In this document: piece by piece, positions 18,034 through 27,530 of the stretch
How positions within the stretch are numbered: position 1 is the stretch's first letter
How the letters are laid out: each line of letters begins with the position of its first letter
NCBI RefSeq assembly: GCF_000230835.1
Contig: NZ_CM001240.1
Location: 3,793,779-3,857,778, forward strand
Direction of reading: 5' to 3'
From: Clostridium sp. DL-VIII
GTDB taxonomy: Bacteria > Bacillota > Clostridia > Clostridiales > Clostridiaceae
Length of the DNA: 64,000 nt
Made by a program: the position numbers and the translations under genes
Notes under the pieces: model-generated
What the model was told of the DNA's origin: nothing
Databases searched by the model: none
Seen by the model: the letters and a program-made list of their open reading frames with translations, nothing else

Positions 18034-19470
18034 TTATTTATTAGCCTTTTGAACGTTTATTTTTTTACCTTTAATAGTCATATTTTTTAATTCCTTAATA
18101 ACTTTATTACCTTTTCCATTTAATATATCTACATAAGATACAGATTCCTGTACATCAATAATTCCGATATCATCTGCACTTAGCCCTTCTATGTTACAAA
18201 TAGCGCCGACAATATCACCTGGACGAATTTTCTTTTTCTTTCCACCACTTAAATAGATCTTAGTTATATTAGTATTTATAATTTTAGCTTTTTCTCTTTT
18301 CCTCTTAGGTTTACTTTTAAGCAGTTCTATTCCTTCATCAATTTTTATTTTATCATACTCAGATAAGTCATAGACTGGAATTTTAAAGCCAATAAATTCT
18401 TCTATATCACTTAATAATCTATCCTTACCTTCAATGCATAAACTTATGGCTTTTCCCTTTGCTCCAGCTCTTCCTGTTCTTCCTATTCTATGTACATAAG
18501 CTTCTTTTTCTACTGGAAGATCAAAGTTTATAACATGAGTAATTCCTTCAATATCAATTCCCCTTGAAGCCAAATCTGTTGCAACAAGTAATCTAAAATC
18601 TCCACGTCTAAAGTTTTCCATTGTATTTAATCTATCTTTTTGCAGCATACCACCATGAATTTTATTCGTTGAATATCCTTTTAAATTTAAATATTCAAAA
18701 ACTTTATCTACATTTTCTTTAGTTTTAGCAAATATCACTGCAGTCTCAGGCTTTTCATATATTAATATTTTATCTAATGCTTCTAACTTTTTTCCATACT
18801 CAACATAGTACAAATTGTGTTCAATATTAGTTGTAATAAGTTTTTGACTTTTAATGCTTATATCCACTGGCCTGCTCATATGTTTTTCACACAAATCTTT
18901 TATTTCCTCTGGAATTGTGGCTGAAAATAACATAGTGACCTTTTTCTTTGGAATTCTTCTAATGATTCCTTCAACTTGCCCTATAAACCCCATATTTAGC
19001 ATTTCATCTGCTTCATCGATAACAAAGTATTTAATCTTTTCTACATTTAAACTTCCTCTATCTATATGATCTAAAATTCTTCCTGGAGTTCCGACTACAA
19101 TATGAGTCTTTTGTTTTAATTTTCTTTCCTGTTCTGATATTGGTGCCTTACCAAATACAGCAACAGCTTTTATTCTTTTAAATCTTCCTATATTAGATAT
19201 ATCTTCATTTACTTGAATAGCAAGCTCTCTGGTTGGAGTTAGAATCAATGCTTGTGGGCTGTTTTCATCCCAATCTATCTTTTCACATAATGGAATAGCA
19301 AAAGCTGCTGTCTTTCCGCTTCCTGTCTGAGATTTAACTATAACATCTTTATTTAATAGAATCTCCGGTATAACTTTCTCTTGAACTTCTGATGGCTTTT
19401 TATATCCAAGACCTTCAATTGATTTCAAAAGTTCTTCTCCTATTTTGAACTCACTAAATTCACTATTCAT
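18034..19470 (-). CDS. dbpA: ATP-dependent RNA helicase DbpA/YxiN
   Basis: 478 residues, near the 479 of B. subtilis YxiN. Canonical DEAD-box motifs are all present: Q motif region YKKPSEVQEKVIPEIL, SQTGSGKT, PTRELAIQ, TPGRILD, DEADEML, FSAT, ATDLASRGIDIEG and HRIGRTGRAG. The last 75 residues (IYLSGGKKKKIRPGDIVGAI to KGKKINVQKANK) form the RRM-like DbpA RNA-binding domain that recognises hairpin 92 of 23S rRNA. It acts in large-subunit assembly. The neighbouring gene on the other strand (19729-20952) is a second, divergent helicase. The ATG follows AGGAGAATTTT. Confidence 0.94.
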   Translation of the reverse strand: MNSEFSEFKIGEELLKSIEGLGYKKPSEVQEKVIPEILLNKDVIVKSQTGSGKTAAFAIPLCEKIDWDENSPQALILTPTRELAIQVNEDISNIGRFKRIKAVAVFGKAPISEQERKLKQKTHIVVGTPGRILDHIDRGSLNVEKIKYFVIDEADEMLNMGFIGQVEGIIRRIPKKKVTMLFSATIPEEIKDLCEKHMSRPVDISIKSQKLITTNIEHNLYYVEYGKKLEALDKILIYEKPETAVIFAKTKENVDKVFEYLNLKGYSTNKIHGGMLQKDRLNTMENFRRGDFRLLVATDLASRGIDIEGITHVINFDLPVEKEAYVHRIGRTGRAGAKGKAISLCIEGKDRLLSDIEEFIGFKIPVYDLSEYDKIKIDEGIELLKSKPKRKREKAKIINTNITKIYLSGGKKKKIRPGDIVGAICNIEGLSADDIGIIDVQESVSYVDILNGKGNKVIKELKNMTIKGKKINVQKANK

Positions 19471-19728
19471 TACTTAAAATTCTCCTCATCTATATAAATC
19501 TTTCTTATTATACCATTCTTCTCTATTTTTAAAACATACTCTTAAGAAAAAGAATAAAAATATATAACTAGAAAAATAAAGACAATAAGGATATAATTAA
19601 TTGATTATGCGTAGATATAGTCCACTTAAATTTTTAAATGGCTGTTTTTATTGGATTTATATCAGATTGTCATAAGCACAGTTTATGCATTTTATTATAA
19701 ACAAAATCGAATTATAAAGGAGAAATTA

Positions 19729-20952
19729 ATGAGTACTTCATTTACTGATTTAAATTTAAATTCAAATATAATAGAAGGTCTTAAAAAACAGGGAATAACT
19801 ATTCCAACACCTATTCAAGCTTCAGCTATCATGCCAGCTCTTGAAAATAAGGATGTAATTGGTGAAGCATTTACTGGAAGCGGGAAAACCTTAGCATACC
19901 TTATACCACTTTTTCATAAAATAGACACTACTAAAAGAGAAATGCAGGGAATAATTTTGGCTCCAACCCACGAGTTAGCAATACAGATAGAAGACCAAAT
20001 CAAACTTTTGGCTGAAAACTCTGGTGTTCCTCTAACATCTTTATCAATTATTGGAGATGTTAATATAAACAATCAGATAAAAAAATTAAAAGATATTAAG
20101 CCACATATAATTGTTGGATCTACTGGAAGAATCCTTGATCTCATACAAAAAAAGAAGATAACTGCTCATACTATTAAAACTATTGTTATAGATGAAGGAG
20201 ATAATTTATTAGATCCTAAAAGAGATGCTATAACTAAAAATATAATAAAAACAACTATGAAAGATAGACAGCTTATGGTATTTTCTGCTTCTATAAAGCC
20301 TGAAACTTTAGAAACTGCTAAATCTTTAATGAAAGATCCAATTATTTTAAAAACTGAAAGCAAGCCTTCTATAAACCCTAATATTAAGCATATATTTATT
20401 GTATGTGAAAGACGTGATAAATTTGAGACCTTAAGAAAGCTTCTTGTAGCTGTTAATCCTGAGAAGGCAATTATTTTTGTTAATGATAATGATGATATTG
20501 AGCTCACAACAGTAAAATTAAACTATCATAGTAAGGATTGCTTTGCTATGACCGGTAAGATCTCTAAAGAAGATAGAAAACTTGCAATAGAAAGTTTTAG
20601 AAATGGAAAAATTAAAATATTAGTTTCATCGGATGTTACCGCAAGAGGTCTTGATGTTGAGGGTGTAACCCATGTATTCCACTTAGATTTACCATTAAAA
20701 TTAAATGAATATCTACATAGATCAGGTAGAACTGCTAGAGGAAACGCTCATGGTACTTCTATATGTTTAGCTACGACAAAACAACTTAATATAATTAAGA
20801 AGTACGAAAAAGAATTTAATATACAATTTGAGCAAAAGAAGGTCTTTGGTGGTATATTAGAAGATTATTCTTATACACCTGATCAAAATTCAGCTAAAGT
20901 TAAAAGTAATTCTTATAGTAATAAAGCTTCCAAATCAAAATTTCATAATTAA
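19729..20952 (+). CDS. Divergent DEAD-box family RNA helicase (motif II = DEGD)
   Basis: 407 residues from the ATG at 19729 after AAAGGAG; an in-frame ATG 78 bp earlier has no ribosome binding site. Two RecA-like domains are complete but several motifs are altered: Walker A FTGSGKT (48-54) is normal, motif Ia is APTHELAIQ, motif Ib STGR instead of TPGR, motif II DEGD (155-158) instead of DEAD, motif III SAS instead of SAT, and motif VI HRSGRTARG. There is no C-terminal RNA-binding domain, only a short Ser/Lys tail. ATPase residues Asp155/Glu156 are kept, so activity is likely. It is related to CshB-like clostridial helicases. Cold or stress RNA remodelling is an inference. Confidence 0.85.
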   Translation: MSTSFTDLNLNSNIIEGLKKQGITIPTPIQASAIMPALENKDVIGEAFTGSGKTLAYLIPLFHKIDTTKREMQGIILAPTHELAIQIEDQIKLLAENSGVPLTSLSIIGDVNINNQIKKLKDIKPHIIVGSTGRILDLIQKKKITAHTIKTIVIDEGDNLLDPKRDAITKNIIKTTMKDRQLMVFSASIKPETLETAKSLMKDPIILKTESKPSINPNIKHIFIVCERRDKFETLRKLLVAVNPEKAIIFVNDNDDIELTTVKLNYHSKDCFAMTGKISKEDRKLAIESFRNGKIKILVSSDVTARGLDVEGVTHVFHLDLPLKLNEYLHRSGRTARGNAHGTSICLATTKQLNIIKKYEKEFNIQFEQKKVFGGILEDYSYTPDQNSAKVKSNSYSNKASKSKFHN

Positions 20953-20959
20953 TTAAATA

Positions 20960-20999
20960 AAAAAGATTTCTATCTAAGAATTTGGATAGAAATCTTTTT
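20960..20999 (+). terminator. Terminator after the DEGD helicase
   Basis: AAAAAGATTTCTATC (20960-20974) pairs with GATAGAAATCTTTTT (20985-20999). It ends in a T run on the plus strand. Confidence 0.85.
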
Positions 21000-21095
21000 A
21001 TTATTTATACATTTAATTTTTCTCTTGTTTTTTCTGTTAATTTATAGTATATTTACAACATGATGTTCAAATAACAAATTAAAGGAGGTTTAACT

Positions 21096-21185
21096 ATGAA
21101 TATAATAAAATTATTTAATAAAATTGTAAAATTAAACATATTAATTTATTCATCTGTGGAGCCTCGTGAAATCCATATTATTTGA
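21096..21185 (+). CDS. 29-residue leader peptide upstream of the ABC exporter
   Basis: An ATG at 21096 follows a perfect AAAGGAGGTTTAACT ribosome binding site and encodes MNIIKLFNKIVKLNIL, then IYSSVEPREIHII, and a stop at 21183-21185. The short frame ends 36 nt before an intrinsic terminator that precedes the exporter start. The strong ribosome site on a tiny frame, followed by a terminator and then a multidrug ABC pair, is the layout of bmrB-bmrCD in B. subtilis, where antibiotic-stalled ribosomes relieve attenuation. The codons around Ser20-Val21-Glu22 include CTGTG, able to pair with CACAG in the 5' arm of the terminator, a possible (short) antiterminator. Confidence 0.65.
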   Translation: MNIIKLFNKIVKLNILIYSSVEPREIHII

Positions 21186-21221
21186 TATTATTTTTTATTA
21201 TCAATATTTTATTTTGCGTTT

Positions 21222-21250
21222 AACACAGCTCTGAATGGCTGTGTTTTTTT
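21222..21250 (+). terminator. Attenuator terminator between leader peptide and ABC genes
   Basis: AACACAGC (21222-21229) pairs with GCTGTGTT (21238-21245), then a run of T to 21250. It lies inside the leader, 39 nt before the first ABC start codon, so most transcripts would stop here unless readthrough is triggered. Confidence 0.8.
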
Positions 21251-21288
21251 GCGCTCAAAAAATTCATATTTATAAAAGGGGGATTTTT

Positions 21289-23022
21289 ATGACATTATTT
21301 AAAACTTACATTAGCAGGCATTGGAAATTTCTGATCATTCCAATTACTGCAATGATAGGATGCATTTGTGTAGATAGTACTTATCCTTATCTCCAAAAGA
21401 TATTTGTAGATAATATAATACTTGGAGATATGAAAGATGATTTATTTATTTTTATAATAATTCTAATTGTACTATCTCTAACCCAAGGTGTTTTAGGTTA
21501 TTTAAAAGAATATCTATTTGATAAATTTGCCTTAATTGTCTGCAAGAAGGTCAGACAAGATTTATATTTGAAATTTCAATCCTTTGAGTTTTCCTTTTTT
21601 GACAGCAACAATACTGGTGAATTACTTTCTAGAATAATTGAGGATGTTGATATTGTTTGGGATACTTTAGCTTTTGGAATGAGAGTTTTTATTGAAGCTA
21701 TAATACTTTTTTCAATATCTGCAATCATTATGTTTAGCATAAATGTTCCATTAACAATCGTATGTTTAATCGTATTACTGCCAGTAGCCTATATTGGAAC
21801 AATTATGGACAAGAAGTTTTGGACTGTTTATTCAAAGATCAGTGACCAAACTGCTGAAATAAATTCTATTGTTCAACAGGATGTCTCAGGAATTAGGCTA
21901 GTAAAAGCTTTTGCACGTGAAAAATATGAAATATCAAAATTTTTAAAGGTAAATAAAAAGTTCTTCGATTTAAATGTTGAGCAGGCTAAAATAGTCGGTA
22001 CCTATGGTCCTGTAATTGAATTTTTAACAAACGCAGCTCCAATTTTAATGATAATGTTTGGGGGATATTTATGTATTCAGGGTAATTTAAGTTTAGGAAG
22101 CTTAGTTGCATTTACTAGTTATATTTTTAATCTTTCTTGGTGTGTGAGAAATTTAGGTTCTCTTATAAATCTACTTTCTCAAAATAAAGCTTCTATGGAA
22201 AAAATATCAGATATATTAAATAGAAAATCAAGAATAGTCTCCAAAGAAAATGGCTATAATCCAGCTAAAGTTAAGGGAGATATTATTTTTAAAAACGTAA
22301 GCTTTTCTTATAATAATTTAGAAGTATTACATGATATAAATTTAAATATTCCTGCTGGCAGCAGTGTGGCTATAATGGGAACCACAGGCTGTGGCAAAAG
22401 CACCCTGATTTCTTTAATTGGAAGATACTATGATGTAACCAAAGGTGAAATACTAGTTGATAATGTTAATGTTAAAGATTGGAACTTAGAAACCTTAAGG
22501 TCATATATTTCTATTGTTTTTCAAGATACATTTTTATTTTCTGATACAATAAAAAATAATATTGATTTTGGCAGTAATAAATCTGAAAAAGAATTAGTAA
22601 AAGCAGTTAAAGACAGTTGCGCTTATTCTTTTATTCAAGAAATGCCTGAAGGTTTTGATACTATTATAGGTGAAAGAGGCCTTGGATTATCAGGTGGCCA
22701 AAAACAAAGATTATCTATCTCGAGGGCAATGATTAGAAAATCGCCAATTCTCATTCTTGATGATTCAACTTCTGCTCTTGACATGGAAACTGAGTTCAAG
22801 GTGCTCCAAAATCTAAAAAATAATAAAACAAAGACTACAACCTTTATAATTGCACATAGAATATCTGGCGTAAAGGATGCTGATATTATTTTATTCATGA
22901 AAGATGGTAAAATAGTTGAAAAAGGTAATCATGGCAGTTTAATTAATATTAAAGGGTATTATTATAATGTTTACTCCCATCAGTTTCAAGATTTTGATAC
23001 CCTTGCACTGGAGGCAAATTAA
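21289..23022 (+). CDS. Heterodimeric multidrug ABC exporter, half with degenerate catalytic site (BmrC/LmrC-like)
   Basis: 577 residues from the ATG at 21289 after AAAGGGGGA. A six-helix ABC membrane domain (about 1-310) is fused to a nucleotide-binding domain. Walker A is GTTGCGKS (364-371) and the signature is the canonical LSGGQKQR. Walker B ends in LILDDSTSALD, with Asp in place of the catalytic Glu. That substitution marks the degenerate-site subunit of heterodimers such as TM287/288, BmrCD and LmrCD. The stop codon is one base before the start of the partner gene. Drug export is inferred from the family; substrates are unknown. Confidence 0.9.
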   Translation: MTLFKTYISRHWKFLIIPITAMIGCICVDSTYPYLQKIFVDNIILGDMKDDLFIFIIILIVLSLTQGVLGYLKEYLFDKFALIVCKKVRQDLYLKFQSFEFSFFDSNNTGELLSRIIEDVDIVWDTLAFGMRVFIEAIILFSISAIIMFSINVPLTIVCLIVLLPVAYIGTIMDKKFWTVYSKISDQTAEINSIVQQDVSGIRLVKAFAREKYEISKFLKVNKKFFDLNVEQAKIVGTYGPVIEFLTNAAPILMIMFGGYLCIQGNLSLGSLVAFTSYIFNLSWCVRNLGSLINLLSQNKASMEKISDILNRKSRIVSKENGYNPAKVKGDIIFKNVSFSYNNLEVLHDINLNIPAGSSVAIMGTTGCGKSTLISLIGRYYDVTKGEILVDNVNVKDWNLETLRSYISIVFQDTFLFSDTIKNNIDFGSNKSEKELVKAVKDSCAYSFIQEMPEGFDTIIGERGLGLSGGQKQRLSISRAMIRKSPILILDDSTSALDMETEFKVLQNLKNNKTKTTTFIIAHRISGVKDADIILFMKDGKIVEKGNHGSLINIKGYYYNVYSHQFQDFDTLALEAN

Positions 23023-23023
23023 T

Positions 23024-24793
23024 ATGAATGACATTACAAACGAATCTTCTAAAATAGAAATTATAAAAAGATTATTATCTTATGTAAAACCCTATAAGCT
23101 GAAAGTTACTTTTGTTATACTGCTTCTGCTTATTGTCATGGCTTGCAATACCTTAACGCCTTATTTAATGAAAGTCTCTATTGATACTTTCGTAAAAGAA
23201 AAAAACATCAAAGGATTGTTATATATAGGCACTTCCCTAATATTTATTAATGTAATATCTATGATTTTATCTAGAATAAGAACAACTTCTATGTCTAAAA
23301 TAACTAACCAGATATTGGTTGATATAAGACATAGTCTATACACTCATATTCAAACCTTAAGCTTTAATTTCTTTGACAATAGGCCTGTTGGGAAAATTAT
23401 CTCTAGGGTTGTTGGTGATGTAAATGCACTTCAAAACCTATTAAATAATAGCATTGTAAATTTAATTCCAAATATATTTACTATTATTTTAGTAGTTTGT
23501 ATGATGCTTATTTTAAATATGTCACTTGGTGCCATTTGCTTAATTACAATACCATTCTTAACCTTTGTTATGTTTTTTATCGAAATCAAGGCTCATGATA
23601 AGTGGAAACTTTTTAGAGAAAACAGATCTTCCTTAATTGGATACACTCATGAGTCTTTATCAGGTATGAAGGTAATTCAAGGTTTCAGTAAAAAACTATA
23701 TACTAAAGGAATATTTGATATCCATATAGGTAAACATGCTGATGGTTTTATGACAGCAGTATACACTCAGGATTTTTTCTGGCCATTTCTAGATTTATTT
23801 CGTGGTATAAGCATTATAATATTGGTCGTCTCTGGATTTATATTAACTTCAAGAGATAACCTTACTCTCGGTACTTTAATAGCGTTTTTTATGTATATGG
23901 AAATGCTTTGGAGGCCAATAATAAATCTCTCTTCATTTTATAATGCTTTTGTAACCAGTATGTCTGCTGGCGAAAGAATATTTGATATTCTAGATACCAA
24001 AAGTGATATGATAGATTCAGCTTCATCTAATATCCTGCCTAAAATTAAAGGAAATATTGAATTTGATCACGTTACTTTCTCTTATGCTAAAGGAGAAATC
24101 GCTGTCTTAAAAGATACTTGCTTTAATTTAAAAGCAGGAGAAAAAATTGCTTTAGTTGGAGAAACAGGTGCAGGTAAAACTACAATAACCAATTTAATAA
24201 GCAGATTTTACGATCCCACTTTTGGTACTGTAAAGATTGATGGCACTGATATAAAAGGTGTTACTGTTGAAAGTTTAAGAAGTCAGATGGGTATAATGCT
24301 TCAGGATTCATTTTTGTTTTCAACTTCAATAAAGGAAAATATACGTTATGGAAAATTAAATGCTACTGACGCAGAAGTAATTCAGGCTGCTAAAGCTGTC
24401 AATGCTCATGAATTTATTGAAAAACTTGAAGATGGCTATGATACAGAGGTAAATGAAAGAGGTTCTAGGCTTTCTCTTGGACAAAGACAATTAATAGCTT
24501 TCGCAAGAGCATTAATTGCAGATCCTAGAATATTAATCTTAGATGAAGCAACAGCAAATATTGATACCGAAACTGAGTTATTAGTTCAAGCTGGTATTAA
24601 AAAACTTATGGATGGAAGAACTTCTATCGTAATAGCGCATAGGCTTTCTACTATACGTGATTGCGATAAAATTTTCGTTCTCTCTCATGGTAAAATAGTC
24701 GAAGATGGAACCCACGATGAACTCCTTGCAAATCAAGGCTACTATCACAAACTATATTCAGCACAATATAGTTTTTTAAAAAAAGATGCATAA
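23024..24793 (+). CDS. Heterodimeric multidrug ABC exporter, catalytic half (BmrD/LmrD-like)
   Basis: 589 residues from the ATG at 23024, preceded by GGAGGCAAATTAAT inside the end of the partner gene. It has the same six-helix plus NBD layout. Walker A is GETGAGKT and Walker B ends in ILDEATANID with the catalytic Glu. The signature is LSLGQRQ, changed from LSGGQ. The two subunits therefore complement each other: this one gives the competent Walker B, the partner gives the competent signature, and the other site is impaired on both sides. Co-translation with the partner gene is expected from the 1-bp gap. Confidence 0.9.
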   Translation: MNDITNESSKIEIIKRLLSYVKPYKLKVTFVILLLLIVMACNTLTPYLMKVSIDTFVKEKNIKGLLYIGTSLIFINVISMILSRIRTTSMSKITNQILVDIRHSLYTHIQTLSFNFFDNRPVGKIISRVVGDVNALQNLLNNSIVNLIPNIFTIILVVCMMLILNMSLGAICLITIPFLTFVMFFIEIKAHDKWKLFRENRSSLIGYTHESLSGMKVIQGFSKKLYTKGIFDIHIGKHADGFMTAVYTQDFFWPFLDLFRGISIIILVVSGFILTSRDNLTLGTLIAFFMYMEMLWRPIINLSSFYNAFVTSMSAGERIFDILDTKSDMIDSASSNILPKIKGNIEFDHVTFSYAKGEIAVLKDTCFNLKAGEKIALVGETGAGKTTITNLISRFYDPTFGTVKIDGTDIKGVTVESLRSQMGIMLQDSFLFSTSIKENIRYGKLNATDAEVIQAAKAVNAHEFIEKLEDGYDTEVNERGSRLSLGQRQLIAFARALIADPRILILDEATANIDTETELLVQAGIKKLMDGRTSIVIAHRLSTIRDCDKIFVLSHGKIVEDGTHDELLANQGYYHKLYSAQYSFLKKDA

Positions 24794-24803
24794 TATATTT
24801 ATT

Positions 24804-24844
24804 AATGTACGATAATAAAATTGATTTATTATTGTACATTTTTT
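24804..24844 (+). terminator. Terminator after the ABC exporter genes
   Basis: AATGTACGATAATAAA (24804-24819) pairs with TTTATTATTGTACATT (24825-24840) with one G-T pair, followed by T residues to 24844. Confidence 0.85.
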
Positions 24845-25060
24845 CTTTACTAATAATTCATTGCATGGTGAATATATCCTTTATTGATTATTAGTATGAT
24901 ATCCGTAAAATTATTGTAATAAATATTATATCTTTATTACGACTTTCTTAAATAAACAGCTACTAAAAAAAATACTGTTATAATTATTCAATAAGCGATA
25001 CTATTCTTCCTAATTGAGTAGTAATCGTAATCTTAAACAACATATCGGAGGGACAATATA

Positions 25061-25624
25061 ATGAAAAAGAAGATTATTAGTCTATTATTAATTGCAATTA
25101 TTAGTTCAACAGCACTAATTTCTTGTGGTAAAACTAAAGCACCATCAGATTCAAATAAACAACCGTCGGTGACAGAAGAGCAATCACCTAAAGATACTTC
25201 TAAGGATTCTAAGATAGTAGGTGAAAATAATAAGCCAACAGTTGAGGTAAAACAAATTGCAACAATCGCTGATTTTAAAGATAAAAGTAAAGCTGATATA
25301 GAAAAAATTCTAGGTAAGCCTGTAAGTGAAGATGATTCTAAGTCTACATACGAAAAAGACAATTATACTTTTGAAGTCACTTATTTAAATTCAAAATGCA
25401 ATGAAATCAAAATAACACCTAAAACAGATATGAAATTTCCAGCTGATGGAGCAAATATTTTAAATTTAGTCGGAATTAATGCTGGAGATCCTGATAATCT
25501 TTCACCTGCTGGTATGGAATGGGATAATAAATTTGATACGTATAAAATTAACGTAGTTTCAGATAATCAAGTCCAGGGGAAAATTTCATATGCAGACATT
25601 ATCTTAAATAATCCATCAAAATAA
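25061..25624 (+). CDS. Putative lipoprotein of unknown function
   Basis: 187 residues. The start follows GGAGGG. A signal peptide with lipobox ALISC gives lipidation at Cys22. A low-complexity Lys/Ser/Asp/Pro linker (about 25-60) leads to a small globular domain with DFKDKSKADIEKILGKPVSE and YTFEVTYLNSKCNEIKIT. I do not recognise a named family; the fold pattern (short helix, then strands) resembles small clostridial beta-sheet lipoproteins. It is alone between the ABC exporter and the convergent metal-permease operon, with a convergent terminator after it. Confidence 0.75.
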   Translation: MKKKIISLLLIAIISSTALISCGKTKAPSDSNKQPSVTEEQSPKDTSKDSKIVGENNKPTVEVKQIATIADFKDKSKADIEKILGKPVSEDDSKSTYEKDNYTFEVTYLNSKCNEIKITPKTDMKFPADGANILNLVGINAGDPDNLSPAGMEWDNKFDTYKINVVSDNQVQGKISYADIILNNPSK

Positions 25625-25640
25625 GTTAATTACATTAAGT

Positions 25641-25683
25641 AATTTAGGTCACAGGAAATTGTTGCTTTTTAGTGACCTAAATT
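25641..25683. terminator. Bidirectional terminator between convergent genes
   Basis: AATTTAGGTCAC (25641-25652) pairs perfectly with GTGACCTAAATT (25672-25683). The right arm overlaps the last codons of the minus-strand gene at 25669. Confidence 0.7.
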
Positions 25684-26436
25684 CTCCTTTTGAATTTCTA
25701 TTATTTTTACAACAGGTATATTATGAATTATATTATTGTCATCTTTTACTGCTGAACTACCAATTACACCTATAACTTTTACATTGTCATTTTCATTTAA
25801 ATCGTCAACTTTATCATACTCACCTATTATTCCAATAATTTTTGAATCAGCTGCACAGCATGTCATTACAATTTTTCCTATTATAAATTGCTTCTCATTC
25901 AAATAATTTTCCTTGCATACAAAACCGTGAATTTCTAACCTTTTCCCAACATATTTCTCAGGATTTTCTCTAATATCCTCCAGTAACATAGGATTATTAT
26001 CATCAACTTTTATATTTTCATATACACTACTACTTATTTTTTCTATATCATTTTTGCTTAAACTGTCATAAGAAAATTCATGTTTATATAGATATTCTCT
26101 ATCCATTATGCCGACATTATTTTCTGTAAGTTCCTTCCCTAATTCAGCATGTTTGAATGTCTTTAGATTACCCAAAGATATAATTCCTAGTATTAATGCT
26201 ATTATAATTGGAAGCACTTTAATTTTAAGTTTGCTACTTCCCTTGCATGTAAATATATTTTTTATTTGAAAAATGCTAATAACACTTATCATTACTATTG
26301 CTATATAGATATACTTAATCATATTATTACCTATATAAAAGTTTATTTTTTTAGTGAATATTAAGCCAAAAATAAATCCATCTAATAATATTAAAACTAT
26401 AAACCATAAAAATTCATCAAAGTTAAATCTTTTCAT
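25669..26436 (-). CDS. TIGR03943 / DUF1980 membrane protein (YcgQ-like), permease partner
   Basis: 255 residues. Three or four hydrophobic segments (about 10-30, 38-57, 73-92) precede a soluble domain with DIRENPEKYVGKRLEIHGFV and KIVMTCCAADSKIIGIIGEYDK. This TCCAAD segment and the OB-like end are typical for the TIGR03943 family, which pairs with COG0701 permeases. It is the last gene of a four-gene operon with two COG0523 GTPases, which suggests transport or handling of a metal or metal chelate. The transported substrate is unknown. Confidence 0.82.
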   Translation of the reverse strand: MKRFNFDEFLWFIVLILLDGFIFGLIFTKKINFYIGNNMIKYIYIAIVMISVISIFQIKNIFTCKGSSKLKIKVLPIIIALILGIISLGNLKTFKHAELGKELTENNVGIMDREYLYKHEFSYDSLSKNDIEKISSSVYENIKVDDNNPMLLEDIRENPEKYVGKRLEIHGFVCKENYLNEKQFIIGKIVMTCCAADSKIIGIIGEYDKVDDLNENDNVKVIGVIGSSAVKDDNNIIHNIPVVKIIEIQKENLGH

Positions 26437-26489
26437 TTATTATTCTGCCTCCATTCTTGTATTTGAATTTAATTATTATAATCTGTATC

Positions 26490-27491
26490 TTATATTCCGC
26501 ACATCATAAACAAAAATGAAATTAAAAATACAATACACACTGTTACCACACTAAACTTAATAACAAAACTCTTTTTGAAGGCACCAAGAATCATTATGAG
26601 ATTTTTCAAATCAAGCATTGGCCCTAAAATTAAAAAAGCCAATACCCCACTAAATGAATAATTACCTAAAAAGCTCCTCCCTACAAATGCATCTGCTTCT
26701 GAACATAAAGATAAAAAAAATCCTAAGAGCATCATAACAATTATTCCGAAAATTTTATTATCAGAGATAAAATTAATTCTCCCATATGCTATAACAACTT
26801 GAAATACACTTGAAATAAAAGCGCCAAAAATTAGATATCCCATTATATCTAAAAATTCTCTATTTGCATGTTCAATTATAGAAAGTAATTTATTTTGATT
26901 ACCTGAATACAAATTATCACATCCGCAATTGCAATAATTTCCATTATCCAAGAAATCTCTAATTAATGATTGCTTACCTTTTTCAAGTGCGTTTACTATT
27001 ATACCTATTAAAATAGCAGCTGCAAAGCCTCCTGTTATTCTAAGAATAACCATAGCTTGTTTATCATAAAATGCATAATAAGTTGACATTATTACAACAG
27101 GATTAATTATGGGCACCGCAAGCATAAATGTCACTCCAAATCCAACTGGTAATCCCTTTTTCATAAGTCTTCTTGTTACAGGTACAATCCCACATTCACA
27201 AACGGGGAATATAAGTCCTATTAAAGCTGCTCCAAAATATCCCGAGATGCTTGTTTTTGGTATTATCCGAGCTATTAATTCTTCTGATATACAGGTTTGA
27301 ATTATTGCTGACACCAATGAGCCTAAAATAATAAAGGGCATTGCTTCAAGAACAATACTTGTGAATATACTTGCAAAATCTCCAACTTCCTCTATATACA
27401 AATTTATCCCATACTTCTTATAAATATGCCATAATAATATTGCTGCAATCATAATCATAAAAGTAAAAGTTCTGCTTCTAGAAATATTCAT
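26490..27491 (-). CDS. COG0701 (DUF318) permease, YcgR-like
   Basis: 333 residues with about eight to ten membrane helices. Conserved elements are AMPFIILGSLVSAIIQTCISEE, FPVCECGIVPVTRRLMKKGLP and SEADAFVGRSF. A Cys-rich loop NYCNCGCDN near residue 190 may bind metal. The family works together with TIGR03943 proteins (next gene). The neighbours encode COG0523 GTPases. The start lies 39 bp after the previous gene, so it is operonic. Substrate unknown. Confidence 0.85.
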   Translation of the reverse strand: MNISRSRTFTFMIMIAAILLWHIYKKYGINLYIEEVGDFASIFTSIVLEAMPFIILGSLVSAIIQTCISEELIARIIPKTSISGYFGAALIGLIFPVCECGIVPVTRRLMKKGLPVGFGVTFMLAVPIINPVVIMSTYYAFYDKQAMVILRITGGFAAAILIGIIVNALEKGKQSLIRDFLDNGNYCNCGCDNLYSGNQNKLLSIIEHANREFLDIMGYLIFGAFISSVFQVVIAYGRINFISDNKIFGIIVMMLLGFFLSLCSEADAFVGRSFLGNYSFSGVLAFLILGPMLDLKNLIMILGAFKKSFVIKFSVVTVCIVFLISFLFMMCGI

Positions 27492-27530
27492 ATTTCTTTT
27501 TATTGCCTCCTCATTTTTTTATATTCCATA

